Positions 35,195 to 48,488 of a stretch of DNA of 64,000 nucleotides are shown here, piece after piece (the stretch's first letter is position 1; the number at the start of each line of letters is the position of its first letter). This DNA is from Cloeon dipterum (lineage: Eukaryota > Arthropoda > Insecta > Ephemeroptera > Baetidae): NCBI RefSeq assembly GCF_949628265.1, contig NC_088786.1, positions 20,729,681-20,793,680 of the forward strand, in the 5' to 3' direction. The notes under the pieces are model-generated. The model saw only the letters and a list, made by a program, of their open reading frames with translations, ran no database searches and was not told where the DNA came from. A program made the position numbers and the translations under genes.

Positions 35195-35925
35195 TTTAAA
35201 GAAATACTTTTGGAATTAAAATTTTGGCAGTGCCAATCAGTTCCTGAGGGTCGGAATAGGTTAGATAGCTGGATTAATCGGTCAGCAATTCGACGCAATG
35301 TGCCAAACATTGGCGGAAACATAAAAGCCGTATAATTTCAGCGATTTTCTGTTTGAACCTAGCAAAATAAAGTACCACAAGAACGCCGCCGACCAATCAG
35401 AGAAAGGAGCTCTGTGGCAGCTGCTAATGCTAACCCCAGCAACCCACTGTGGAATCCCTGGCAACGAAACCCCAAAAACTTTTCCCCAGCAACTGCAGTT
35501 CGTTACCAAACATGTTTTCGCGCGGTTTTTCCTCCCATTGACCTAATAATTGTTATAGATCACACGCTTTCTTAGCAGGCAAGGAGCCAGATCGAGACTG
35601 CAGCGCGACTGCGACAGCCAGCACAAGGGAGTCGAGCGAGAAATGAAGCTGTTAACTGGTCTGCACCTTGTTGCTTTCGCTGGCTGTCGCTGTGGAACTG
35701 CTGTCTCGATCTTAAGACCAGCGTGCTCACTTTTCTGATTGGTAGCTGGTGTTCTTGAGTTACTATATTTTTGCTAGGTTTCTCTTAAAAAGAGTTTTAT
35801 GTTATCGCTAATTTTGGCATGTCAAATTTTAAGCTGGTTGATTCGTTTAGCTAACCTTTATTCGACCCTCTGAAATCGATTGGCACTGTCAAAAATAAAA
35901 TTCTAGTGCTCCTTTAAGACAAATA
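35195..35925. mobile_element. Long foldback element (family A)
   Basis: Nested inverted repeat. Outer arms: the left end reads 'ttttggcagtgccaatc', then 'gagggtcg', 'aggtta', 'aaacataaaa', 'aacctagcaaaa', 'caagaac' and 'accaatcag' (35220-35410). The reverse complement of 35725-35905 shows the same blocks in the same order. Inner arms: 35588-35621 against 35671-35708 ('agatcgagac', 'gcgacagccagc'). The interior is not coding. The total is about 730 bases with arms of 200-300 bases diverged by indels. The arm termini match the small hairpin at 11486-11636. This fits a foldback/MITE-type DNA transposon; boundaries are approximate. Confidence 0.65.
35857..35862 (-). terminator. Candidate poly(A) signal of the GPCR, inside the foldback element
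   Basis: TTTATT on the + strand, AATAAA in the receptor transcript, about 170 bases past the receptor's stop. It lies in the right arm of the foldback element, so the receptor may use a repeat-derived 3' end. Confidence 0.4.
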
Positions 35926-36029
35926 ATAAGACGTGCGGCACACACCGACCTCCATAAGCCCAGGGGGGTCGTGTGTGTGGCGAGCGAGAACGGTATAGGA
36001 CAAGCAACGGACGCGAGGGGGTTTAGCAT

Positions 36030-38248
36030 TCAGCACTGCTCGTCGAGCCCCTTGAGCTCGTCAGCGGGGTAATAGACGCAGCGCGGGGTGGCGGACGGCG
36101 CCAGCAGCTGCAGCTTGACGTCGCGTCCGCCGGCCGGCCTGGGCAGACGGCCGCTGGGTTGGCGCACGCTGAACGTGCGGCCGTTGGATACGAAGCTCTC
36201 CTCGTGCGTAGCGTCGGGCGAGTCGCGGCCACCGCGGCAGCACCGCCCGCCGCGATTCGGCCAGAACAGCTTGAGGAAGAGCCGCTTGAATTTGTCGCCG
36301 AAGATGACGTAGATTATGAAGTTAACAGACGAGTTGATGGCCACCAACAAGTTGCTCGTGGCGATCAGCTCGTCCTGCAGAATGCCATAGAACGCTTCCA
36401 GCACGTTGTTCACCAGTGGCAAGATGTTGCACATGAAGAAGACCACCACGACGCACATCAGCATCGTTGCCAGCCCGATCTCCTTCTTCTGCAGCCGAGA
36501 CAACCGCTGCCGTTCCGCGTTCGCCTTCCGCACCTGAAAAAAATAAAAAGAAGAAATAAATCAACCGTCGGGAAAACTTGATTTTAGAATAAATTTCATC
36601 CTCGTGTTCTCCAATACTCAGGGGTGCACGAGGCAAAAAATTCATTCCATTTTAGAGAAGCGATTTTATAAAGAGGCACGATGAGGCTCTAGGGGCTGAA
36701 ACAGCAGTTACATTTACGCGGAAGTTTTGCGAAATTACTTTTTTCTCTCTTTGCAATTTTCGCATTTAGTTTTACTATTTTGTGATAATGAAATTTGACA
36801 GATGCCGAGATTTCACTGATTTTGTGTTTTTCAATGAGCCTGTAAAATTGTGGAAAGCACTCAGAAATTATTCTCTAAATGGGGCACATAATTAAGCATC
36901 ATACTATTGGTGTAGATTTATTAGCAATACCAACCTGATATTAAACTCTACAAAAATGATTTTTCTGTACAAGAGGAATTAAAAATTTGAATTACATTTT
37001 CTATCAGAAATTAAAATTGCTGACAATATGTACTAAAGTCAAAAATAGTGTTTTTTTTTGTAAATTAAAATTGCAAGCAGAAGTATTAGCTAAAACAATG
37101 TTTAATAAAAAATCTCACTCAAAAAATTTCTCCTATAATTAAAAAAAAATACTTCAAACGTTCAAACTGAAGATAGTATTTTTCTACTCAATATTGTCTC
37201 CTTAAAATTTAGCAGTATAGATCATTATTTAGGAAAGCATTAGCCGATAATTTTCTTTAGAAATGGCTTAACTTATAATGTTCCAAATAATATTTTTACA
37301 AATAAAAACAACTATATTTCTACCCCTGAATTAGCAATATCAAAACTCAAAATATTTTTTATCCATTAACTAAACCCCATCCATTTTATTCGCATGCAAT
37401 TAAAAAAGACAGGGCTCTAAGTACCTGCATGTAGATAGCGCAGTTGAAGATGGCGAGGGCAAGGAAGGGGACGAAGTACATGACGAGCAGGTAGGACCAG
37501 TTGACGTAGATGGTGATGTAGAGGGGGTGGTTGCGCAGCGCCGAAGCGGACACCATGTAGACGGTGGTGTTGTGCGGCGGCAGCACGTCGGACACGCGCT
37601 CCACCTCGAAGAAGCGCGGCGTGTTGTACAGCACGGAGAAGAGCACGATCAGCACGACGTAGATTCGCGCCCGGCCGTACGTGCAGAGCGAGCGCGCACG
37701 CAGCGGGTGGCACACGGCCACGTATCGCTCCAGGGTCACCGTCAGGGTCAGGTACACCGAACCAGTCTGCGCGATCAGGCCCACCGGGTAGACAAACTGT
37801 GACAACATTCAAATCAAAGTAATGAATTACAATAAAAATGTGATTTCAGTTCACAATAAGTTCTATGATTGAATATTTCGTAAAAAAATATAAGGAGCAT
37901 GCAAAAGGTACCGACCCTGGCGATGGAAGGGTAGACGTAGTAGGAGTAGTGCGGCAGCCAGCCGGTGTATGCGGCGATCGAGGGCAGCGAGAAGATGAGG
38001 ATGGCGGCGACGAGGAGGGCGGCGTCGCAGCGCGCCAGCCCCACGAGCAGACAGTTGATGCTGGAACGCATTTGCGGCCGCGACAGGATCACCATGGTCA
38101 GCACGTTGCCGAGGATGCCGAGCAGGCTGACCAACCCCAGCAGCACCCCCTTCACCAGGAATTCGTACACCTGGCGCAGCTCGTCGCCGCCGCCACCCCC
38201 GCCACCCGCCTCCACCTCCGCCTCGGTCACATTGGTCACGTTTTCCAT
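36030..38248 (-). CDS. FMRFamide-receptor-like neuropeptide GPCR
   Basis: Rhodopsin-class peptide receptor of the plasma membrane. Exons in transcript order: 37916-38248, 37425-37796 and 36030-36533; 402 residues, all junctions phase 0. Seen: N-terminal glycosylation sites NVT twice (N3, N6) and a Gly run; TM1 with LGILGNVLTMVIL; TM2 with LLVGLARCDAALL; TM3 ending in ERYVAVCHPLRARSLCTYGRA (ERY in place of DRY); TM4-5; the third loop (RLSRLQKKEIGLATML); TM7 with NSSVNFIIYVIFG (NFIIY in place of NPxxY); and a Cys pair (RCCRGG) suited to palmitoylation. The CHPLRARSLCTYGRARIYV and VNFIIYVIFG blocks are what I recall from insect FMRFamide receptors; ligand identity is inferred from family. The exon 1 donor is weak (gtcggt). 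A 5' UTR acceptor is visible, so a further leader exon lies upstream. Confidence 0.88.
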
Positions 38249-38291
38249 CGGCTCAGGTCACGTCGCCCCAACCGTCCGCCATCCTTTCAAC
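38249..38291 (-). other. 5' UTR segment of the GPCR
   Basis: A good acceptor (tctgttgcag, AG at 38292-38293 on the - strand) precedes the start codon by 43 bases. The transcript therefore begins in at least one untranslated exon farther upstream, at unknown distance. Confidence 0.5.
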
Positions 38292-40239
38292 CTGCAACAG
38301 AACGAGGGACGAAAAAATCAGTGATGAGCATGAAAAGGGAGAGCAAATCGCTTTCCCAAAAAAAATTTCTTTAATCTGGGGCAGGGTTCGCCAATTTTGC
38401 AATGCGCATAAAAAACTAACCGGAAACCCAATTTACGGTTTTTCCACATTTTTTTACAACTTTGACAGATACATTTGCCAAAAAATCTAGTAAAATATAA
38501 GTCAATAAGATACATTATTATTTTGTTACACCAAAATTTCGAAAGATTAACAAGAAATTTCCTCTAATTTCATACTCTGTAGGTTGGTAGTAAGAAATAA
38601 AATTACTGAATTAGTAAGTAGTGCACTCTACTTGTTGTGAATTTCCTTTTACTTTATACATACATCGTTATTCTCAAATCATTCTTTATTGATTCCACAA
38701 ATACCAACGCGAACTGGTAAATTTGGAATAAATTATATCCGATTTGACATAATTTCCTCCAATTTCCGTATTAAATTTCTGCTCTATTGAGAAATTGGAG
38801 ACGGAAAAAACGCATTTCAGACTTTCCTCCGCGAACGAACTTTGGTAAATCCTGCGAGGGCAATTCTGGCTTTGGTAAATTGGCCGTAAAACGCCGAGGC
38901 AGCGCTAGTTTTTCTCCGCTGTAAAGTTGTTAATAAAATCGTGGCGTTTCCCTAGCACTCTTGAGATTGCGTGGCTGCGCAAATAAGAGTAAATAATCCG
39001 ACACCTGGCTGACAAGATTGGCAAACAAAGTTTGGCAGACGCAATTTGCCGCCGCCACGAGCTCCCGGCTCTCGACGTCGTCATTAAATTAAACCGAAAA
39101 TCTGTGATGATTAATGCGCCTGCAGCTCACCACACACGCTGCACCGCAAGGCACTTGTGTCCGGCGGGTTGCATATCCTTACCCACAAGCGTGACTTTGC
39201 TGCTTTTTATTCAATCGAGTCTAAATCGATTTGTGTGCGGAGATGCGGTCTTGCAACGCGACGTTATTCAGGTTAAAAATTTAAATATCCGTCGTGACAC
39301 TTTGTTTCCATGCAGTGGAATTTAACTAGATTCCTTTTCTAGCTCCAACTGCTGTTCTGTTTTTCCATTTGTCATGTACATTCAGAATGTAGGTCAAAAC
39401 CAAAAAAGCAAAGTTCCACCTGTCAGCTTGTTCTGTTAAATTAATCATAGAAGAGGCGGAACAGCTTGCCGAGGCACTTAGCTGTAAAAAAGCAAGAACG
39501 CCGCGTGCGAGCAACAGAAACGATGGTGTTCTGCATTTTCTGCCAGATTTTTGCCTCCTGCCGACGACGAGACGATTCGCTAATGGAACGCAACACTCCC
39601 TGAAGACCACTCGGTTTCGCTTGGCGTGACACGAGAGCAGCAAAAGTTTTGATTCCGACGAATAATTAGTAGCAATAGAGATCCAGACCTTGCGGTGCGG
39701 ATTGAGGTCGGAGAGTGTCCGATGCATAAAGCGTACCGAGACGAGTTTAAGTCGCACAGGGATGCGTCAAACAAACTTGTGCCTATGGAAAGCGCAACCA
39801 TATTACTACGCACAATGGAATAATGCGAGCACCGTTGCAGAATTGCTACGCACTTTGCGCAAATAGTTTGCCGCTCGCACGCCGCCAAATGAGCTCCGAG
39901 CAGCTTGTCAATTATTTGCATCCTTCTATTTGATCAGCTAGAATGATGCACAATGCAATACAGCTGGAATGGGATTGCTGCGTGTTCATTTGCAATAAAA
40001 GCTGCGCAGTTTTTCTCATGGACGTTTATTCTCACAATTTGTCACAGGTCGGAATCAAGCGTGACAGAAAGAGTGACACTTCTGGCAAACAGGTGTGCTA
40101 TATTCCTTAATAAATTATTTTTTAAGGAGGATTGACACTGGAAATCCTCGTTGGCAATATGAAAAATAGTCCCCAAGGATTGACCCAGGGAACACTTAAA
40201 ATATTTTAGGAAAGTGGCTGCGAAGTTAGCATGTTTTCA

Positions 40240-40395
40240 ATTGGTGAGGACTGTCTGCCTACTTGAATTGTTATAATTTTACAACAAATAGTTTCCCCAC
40301 AAAGTATGTTAACGATAGGAATCGAAATCTGAAAAAATACATGGTCAAGCCATGTAAATTTGGAGAAAAATGGCAAAATTGGAATTTAAATTGCA
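40240..40395 (+). repeat. Interspersed repeat family B, diverged copy
   Basis: 'gaggactgtctgcctacttgaa', 'aacaaatagtttccccac', 'gataggaatcgaaatctg' and 'gtaaatttggagaaaa', in the same order as 16440-16600. Confidence 0.5.
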
Positions 40396-41673
40396 AAAAA
40401 GAAGCTCTTTTTTATTATAGCTCATTTTAAAACTCAAGTTTTTTTTTTAGTAAAAGGCCCCCTGAGATAAACCTTTGTCGACACTTTGAAGTTAGGATAA
40501 GCTTGTTGGTATTTGTAGTTTTCACTCAACAATTCATCTCATCAATCCAGCCTTTAGCTTCAGATCTATTTTTGAATGAGGAAACTGTGTCACATTTAAA
40601 AATTATATTTATACCCTTGACACTCTCCCTTACGCCAAAATTTCAGCTTGGTTGCACAAAAATCATTTGTCACGTCCCTGGCGCGCTGAATAGGACGCAT
40701 TTGAGTCTCTTGTTCAGCTTCGCGCACAATTGGTGAAAACGAGGGATTTACAGCCAAAAGGGTTAATTTGCACGCGGCAAGAGCCATTGAAAAACAGAGC
40801 CAAAGCCGCTTATTTTGAGCGCGTCATTTGCGTCGGTGGATAATTATTTGCTCACACCAACTCAAACCCAACGTTTTCACATTCAAAAACACCAAATCAC
40901 TCCAAATTTATACGTCCTGTGTTTCAAAACTGTACCCACCTGACACTTTTTGCGTCTGCTAGGCATTCTAAATATAGAATTATGAATAATTTTATAAATT
41001 TAGAGAGTAAATCCGTTTGATTTTTACTGCAGCTGCTATAAACAAATCTAGATTTTTAATTTTATTTATCCCTGTTCTCTCACTTGCCAACTTTTGCAAA
41101 TGAAAACATTGAAACCGCAACAATCGTGTTTGGTGAACGTGTGTCTGTCAGTCAGCAAAAGGCACCCTTCTATTTTTGATTTACCAAATAGCTAGGGATT
41201 CAAATAATTTTGGCTCAATTCCAGAGACTTTACAGAGATTGTTAACCATGAATTTTTAAATACGAGAATCTCCAGAAGTAAGAATACTCAGATTGCTTTA
41301 ACAGATTGCTTTTAACTTTGAAGCTAGAAACAATTTGTTGGGATTCAATTGTCGGTAATCGTCAATAATTTGATACATACATACAAACAAGCAGTTTTCA
41401 CTCAGCACTGTGTCCCATTAGTTCGTTTAATTAAAAAATGGGCTATATAGTGACAAATTTTGAGTCTAAAATAATTAAAGTGGATTGATACAGAGCAACA
41501 ATAATTCAAATTATGTATTAAAATTATATGTAGGCAAAGGTTGACCGAATAGATACATAGTTTTAAAGATTGGTTCGCATTGTTAAGCGCGATGTTTGGA
41601 GGGTCGAGTGTGAGCTGATATTATGAAATCACGACCTTTCTAAAAAATTTAGTGTTACACCTATAGGTCAATT

Positions 41674-41735
41674 TCAGATTTAACTCAATCCTTAAAGATG
41701 CAATATTGGCAACAAGGATTTTCGGAACTATCCAG
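41674..41735 (+). repeat. Interspersed repeat family E, copy
   Basis: 'gatttaactcaatccttaaagatgc' (41676-41700) then 'attggcaacaaggattttcgg'; similar to 63440-63520 and 19418-19485. Confidence 0.4.
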
Positions 41736-42176
41736 TACCACTTTCCTCTTTAAATATTTTTGGTTTGTTCTATAGTGACTCAAGTTAGTTGTTATTTCAC
41801 TCCATTCACCCCTGTTGAAATTTTCACGCTTATGAGGGAGGCACAAAAAAGTCATGGAGACACAACAAAGCACGTTATTTAGACACACTCTCAATGCACT
41901 CGGGTGGAAGCAATTAAATGTCTTCCTCTCGCGCGGAAGTAATTGCGGGCAGGTCCCAATTGTGGGGACGGGTAATCCTTCCATTTGCCGTCGGGGCAAG
42001 TTTTTGGGATCATCAGACGATTACGCGAGAGATTAAAGCTGGGAAGAGGCGCTTTTACCAGCCTCGCATTAATTCCTAATGGGTCTCCCTCTCTGGCAGA
42101 GACGAGCAAAATTAAAACACCCGAAAAGAATTCACCACTCTCTCCGCACAATTACGCCGGCGGAGGAGTGTTGGAA

Positions 42177-42184
42177 TATAAAAG
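42177..42184 (+). promoter_or_regulatory. TATA-like site without an assigned gene
   Basis: TATAAAAG preceded by a GC-rich stretch, as at real promoters. No coding exon was recognised downstream, so it could be chance or the start of an untranslated exon. Confidence 0.25.
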
Positions 42185-43189
42185 TGCCGCCAGATTCGAC
42201 CCTTTTCGCACTTAATCCGCACACATAAGCAGCGCTCTTCCAAAATAATTTTCTAAAATTCCCCCATTTAACTTGGTGGCAAACTTTTTGAATCTGTTAA
42301 TAAATTTTTTTGCTTTATTCAAATTCGAATAATTACAGAATATTGATGTCGAAAAATATTATTTGAATCTATATATATGCGATGGCTAAAAGTGTAATTA
42401 TCTCTCATTTTTTATTGTACTCAGTAATGAGGACGACCGAGCGTTTTTAACGACCGGTAATTTTTAAAATGTCCTGCAGCGTTGAATTTTATTTTGCAGG
42501 TAAAGTACTGCTAATCTGGCAGCTGGTTTTAAAGTGCGAGAGAGTGTGATAGCATTATTGTCTCTGCAATTATTTCACTCTTTTACAGCCATTCCTCATT
42601 TTTTATTATTCATTTTAAATCTGTATTAAACTTAAAATCCTTCATTTGGGGTTTTCCTGTTTAATATTATGTGCCCAGCAAACTAAAATCTAAAAGAACC
42701 GCTTTTGACCTATTCATGCAAGGTTTGCAAACCCTTGAACAATCTTCCATTGATTTTGAAAGACTATAAAGCATAATTGTTTTGAGTGATGCAATTAATT
42801 TATGTAATTGGTAAGGTACGTGGCAAAGTCAACTCATTTTTTTGTCCGTGCGTCCATGCGATTTCTACCTGTTATTCTAAATCAGTGCTTTGGGTGCTAT
42901 TGCTGGTTTAAATGGAGAATAAATAAATAAAAAAATATATCAAACAAACAGGCCCAATGCTAGTGGACACAGAATACGTCAATAGATTTGGATCCAAGGT
43001 TACTCGATTGTTGATTCATTGTAAGTTTTTTTGTCTTTGTCATACCAAACAGTCAAATAAACAACAATTGGATCTAAAAGCGAGCTAAGGGAATGTCTTC
43101 CATCTTTGCCACCATGATTGTGAGCAGCAAAGATGGCAAGTAATTCATCGAGTCTATTGTTTGTGTAATTTAGCTACAGTTTATCTCTA

Positions 43190-43395
43190 CAATTTGCAAT
43201 CAAAAAATTAGGACGAAGTATCACAGTCAAAATTTCAGATTTTGCCAAATTGCTCGTAAGCTAAAAGGTCTACTGCCAATGATTTATCGATTCATTTCGT
43301 TTCCTTTCATCGTGATCTATCCAATGGTGTGCGAATTTCCTTTGTGGAGAAATAAATCATTATTTTCATTAAGAATACAGTGCGCTCACTGCTTT
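43190..43395 (-). repeat. Interspersed repeat family B, copy
   Basis: In reverse complement it carries 'gatttatttctcc', 'aaggaaattcgcacaccattggatagatc' and 'aaatgaatcgataaatcattgg', matching 20525-20690 and 31680-31850 block by block. Confidence 0.65.
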
Positions 43396-43876
43396 AGCAA
43401 ACTTTGGAGCCAATTTTATCGCAAATTTCCACGGCAATCTGGGAATATTTTTAAAACATTACGAGTATCAATGTAAAAATTATTTGTCACACTTTTTCTG
43501 TACAGCTTTGTTTAAGATGGTTGATTTTATAGGCAATCTTACCATGTGGCGGGAAGTGGGCTTATTGGCTTGTTTTTCAATTTCAAAGAGAAAAAACCCC
43601 ACGCAATTGTTTACACACTGTTAAGACAGGACAGAATGGTGGTTCTGCCGAAAAATAGGGTTTCACTCTGCCAAAGAGGAGTGACGGAAGTTGATCAGAG
43701 CGTTTTAAATCAAAGTGGCGCAATGCACTTCTTGTTTCATGACGGTGTTGATTACAACTCTCACTGGAATTTCATTTCGAGTACACAGCAGCATCGGGTA
43801 CTTCCGAAGCATCGCGTCTCTTTGAAAAGCGACAAATCCAAGTGAATTTACGCTAAAAGGATTTGGCGCCTTTGAA

Positions 43877-43902
43877 GGAAGGAAGGAAGGAAGGAAGGAA
43901 GG
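43877..43902. repeat. (GGAA)n microsatellite
   Basis: About 6.5 perfect GGAA units. Confidence 0.9.
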
Positions 43903-45809
43903 GGCCACACGTGCACAAGAGGCTCTGCGGCAGCGCGGCTGGCAATCAAGCGAGTGCTTTCGCACAAACACACTGAATCAGCAGCCGAGGATAATTGCAT
44001 TGTTTGCCACTACTGCCGCCGCCGCCGGCTGCGAAATCATAATTGCTCGAGTGGTCTCCGCAGGCACGGGCGAATCAATTTATGCAGGCCGTTGCTTGCA
44101 TGCGACAATTACAAAATTGCAATTACAAACTGCGGATTTGAAACTAGAACGGCGCGCGCGAGAGAGAGTTGGCTCGGCCGCAAGTGCACCTGGACCAGAA
44201 GCCGAAGCATGCAGCAAATTGCTTTCTCCGCCGCGCAGGCAAAAGGGTCGCGAGAATAATGGAAATGCACTCTGGAGCGCAAATATTGGAAGAGCAGCCA
44301 TGGAAATCGGGAGCAGTTCCTCAAGGTATCGCCGATTGTGCGGCTAACTGCGCACATACATGATGCACTCACCCGATCGCTCAGTTCCTCAGTGTATTGA
44401 AAATCTATGCCCCCTTCGCATGAGCCACTGCTGTCTCGAAAGTTTGGGAATTATATATATTTTTAGTTGAAATTTATAAACTAAAAGTAGCGCCTTCGGG
44501 TGAGCTCAATTTAATTATTATGATATTATAAAAATGTTTTTCTTGTCTGATTTGCACTGCAAAAAAAGTTCAGACCAATGAGATTTTGTTTTATGTCTAA
44601 AAAATATCGATTTGAAATTCTTAACAGTTTTAAACTGATGACTAGTTTTTTACTAGAGCTGTGAGTTTTAGAAGGTTTTTGTAGGAATAAGGTCTTCTGT
44701 TTTTAGATTCTTTTCTTGCAATTAAGACGGTTTGAGACGTTCTTAGGTATCTTTTAAGCCTATTAAAAATTAGCATTTTCACAGAAAAAGCTTACATTTT
44801 TTGTCCAATTTTCAACAGATACTTTTCTGAAGATGAATTTTTAAAACAGTTCAATGATTTGAAAATAAAAACAAAATGTACAGTGAGTAAATACAATGAG
44901 TCAAAAATCTAAACGAACAAACCACAATATAAATTACACCGCTATAACCTCAAGGAATGTGGATCTTTGTGGGGTGAAAAGAAATAAGGAATATAAATCT
45001 ACACAACATGAAGAATTTAATTCAACTGATAAATTACATACACACACTTAACTGTCCATATTATATCCTGATCAAAGAAACTCTTGGCGGAATAGAGCAA
45101 TTTGTAATTTATTTCTTTTTGTGTTTAATTAAATTCACTAGCATTTCTATGTTTTTCATTTGAAGGGAAAATATTTCAAGGCACTACTGCCAAAATCCTC
45201 TTACGCTTCATTATGAGGCACGGAAATTTTCATTTTAGATTTTTCATGATAAAAGAAGCGGAATTTCACGCTTTGAAAAGGCTTGAAATAAAGGATGGAA
45301 TTTTAGGCTTTTCAATTTTTAGAGGGAAGGTGTTTCTCAGAATTTAGTTGATGTATTGTTCTCAAATAATTTGAGGTCACCGCCAGCAATGAATGCAGAT
45401 GACCATGCAATAGTTAGTTTGGATTTTATCTCCAATTTTTCACTCTTAAGTGCGCGTCCTGATCAAAGATACGCACAAAGTAAAGCCAATTTGCTATAGT
45501 AAATTAAACATCAATTCCAGTCATTTGATCACGTGCGCAGATCCTGAGCCTGCGCCGCTGTTTACAGACATTCAAGGTCGAACATCATTTAATTTTTGAG
45601 CATACAGGCGAAAGTTGCCGCACAGATTTCGTCCCCTTTTCATATGCTCTCATTAGTGGAGCTGCTTGTCTCGTCTCCAAATTAAATTGGGCTCGCGACG
45701 AGCGACGTTTTCACTCTTTAATTATCCTCTCTCATCATGCTTCGGATCACATTATTGCTGCTTTTCGCTGACGTGCGTTTGTATATGTATAATCATATAA
45801 TCAAAGAAC

Positions 45810-48376
<2,567 letters not shown>

Positions 48377-48488
48377 TGTGATGAAAATGGCGATGTTTTG
48401 CACTCTGCGAATTTCGCTCGTTGCCAAGTGAACTTTAAAGGCTTAAAACATTGCCAAAAACGTTGCGCGCAGAGTCAGCTCCCAGCAG
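48377..48488 (+). pseudogene. Isolated Kazal-like exon candidate
   Basis: The open segment lies between an acceptor (actttcaacag, AG 48375-48376) and a possible donor (cag, then gtctcc). It reads CDENGDVL, then HSANFARC, then LKHCQKRC. The spacing of the first Cys, the Asn-Gly pair and the FARC Cys equals that in Kazal protease-inhibitor domains. However, the Cys expected 11 residues after the first is Asn and the usual Tyr is Leu. No signal-peptide exon or partner exon was found nearby. It could be a decayed or divergent secreted-inhibitor exon, or chance. Confidence 0.25.
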
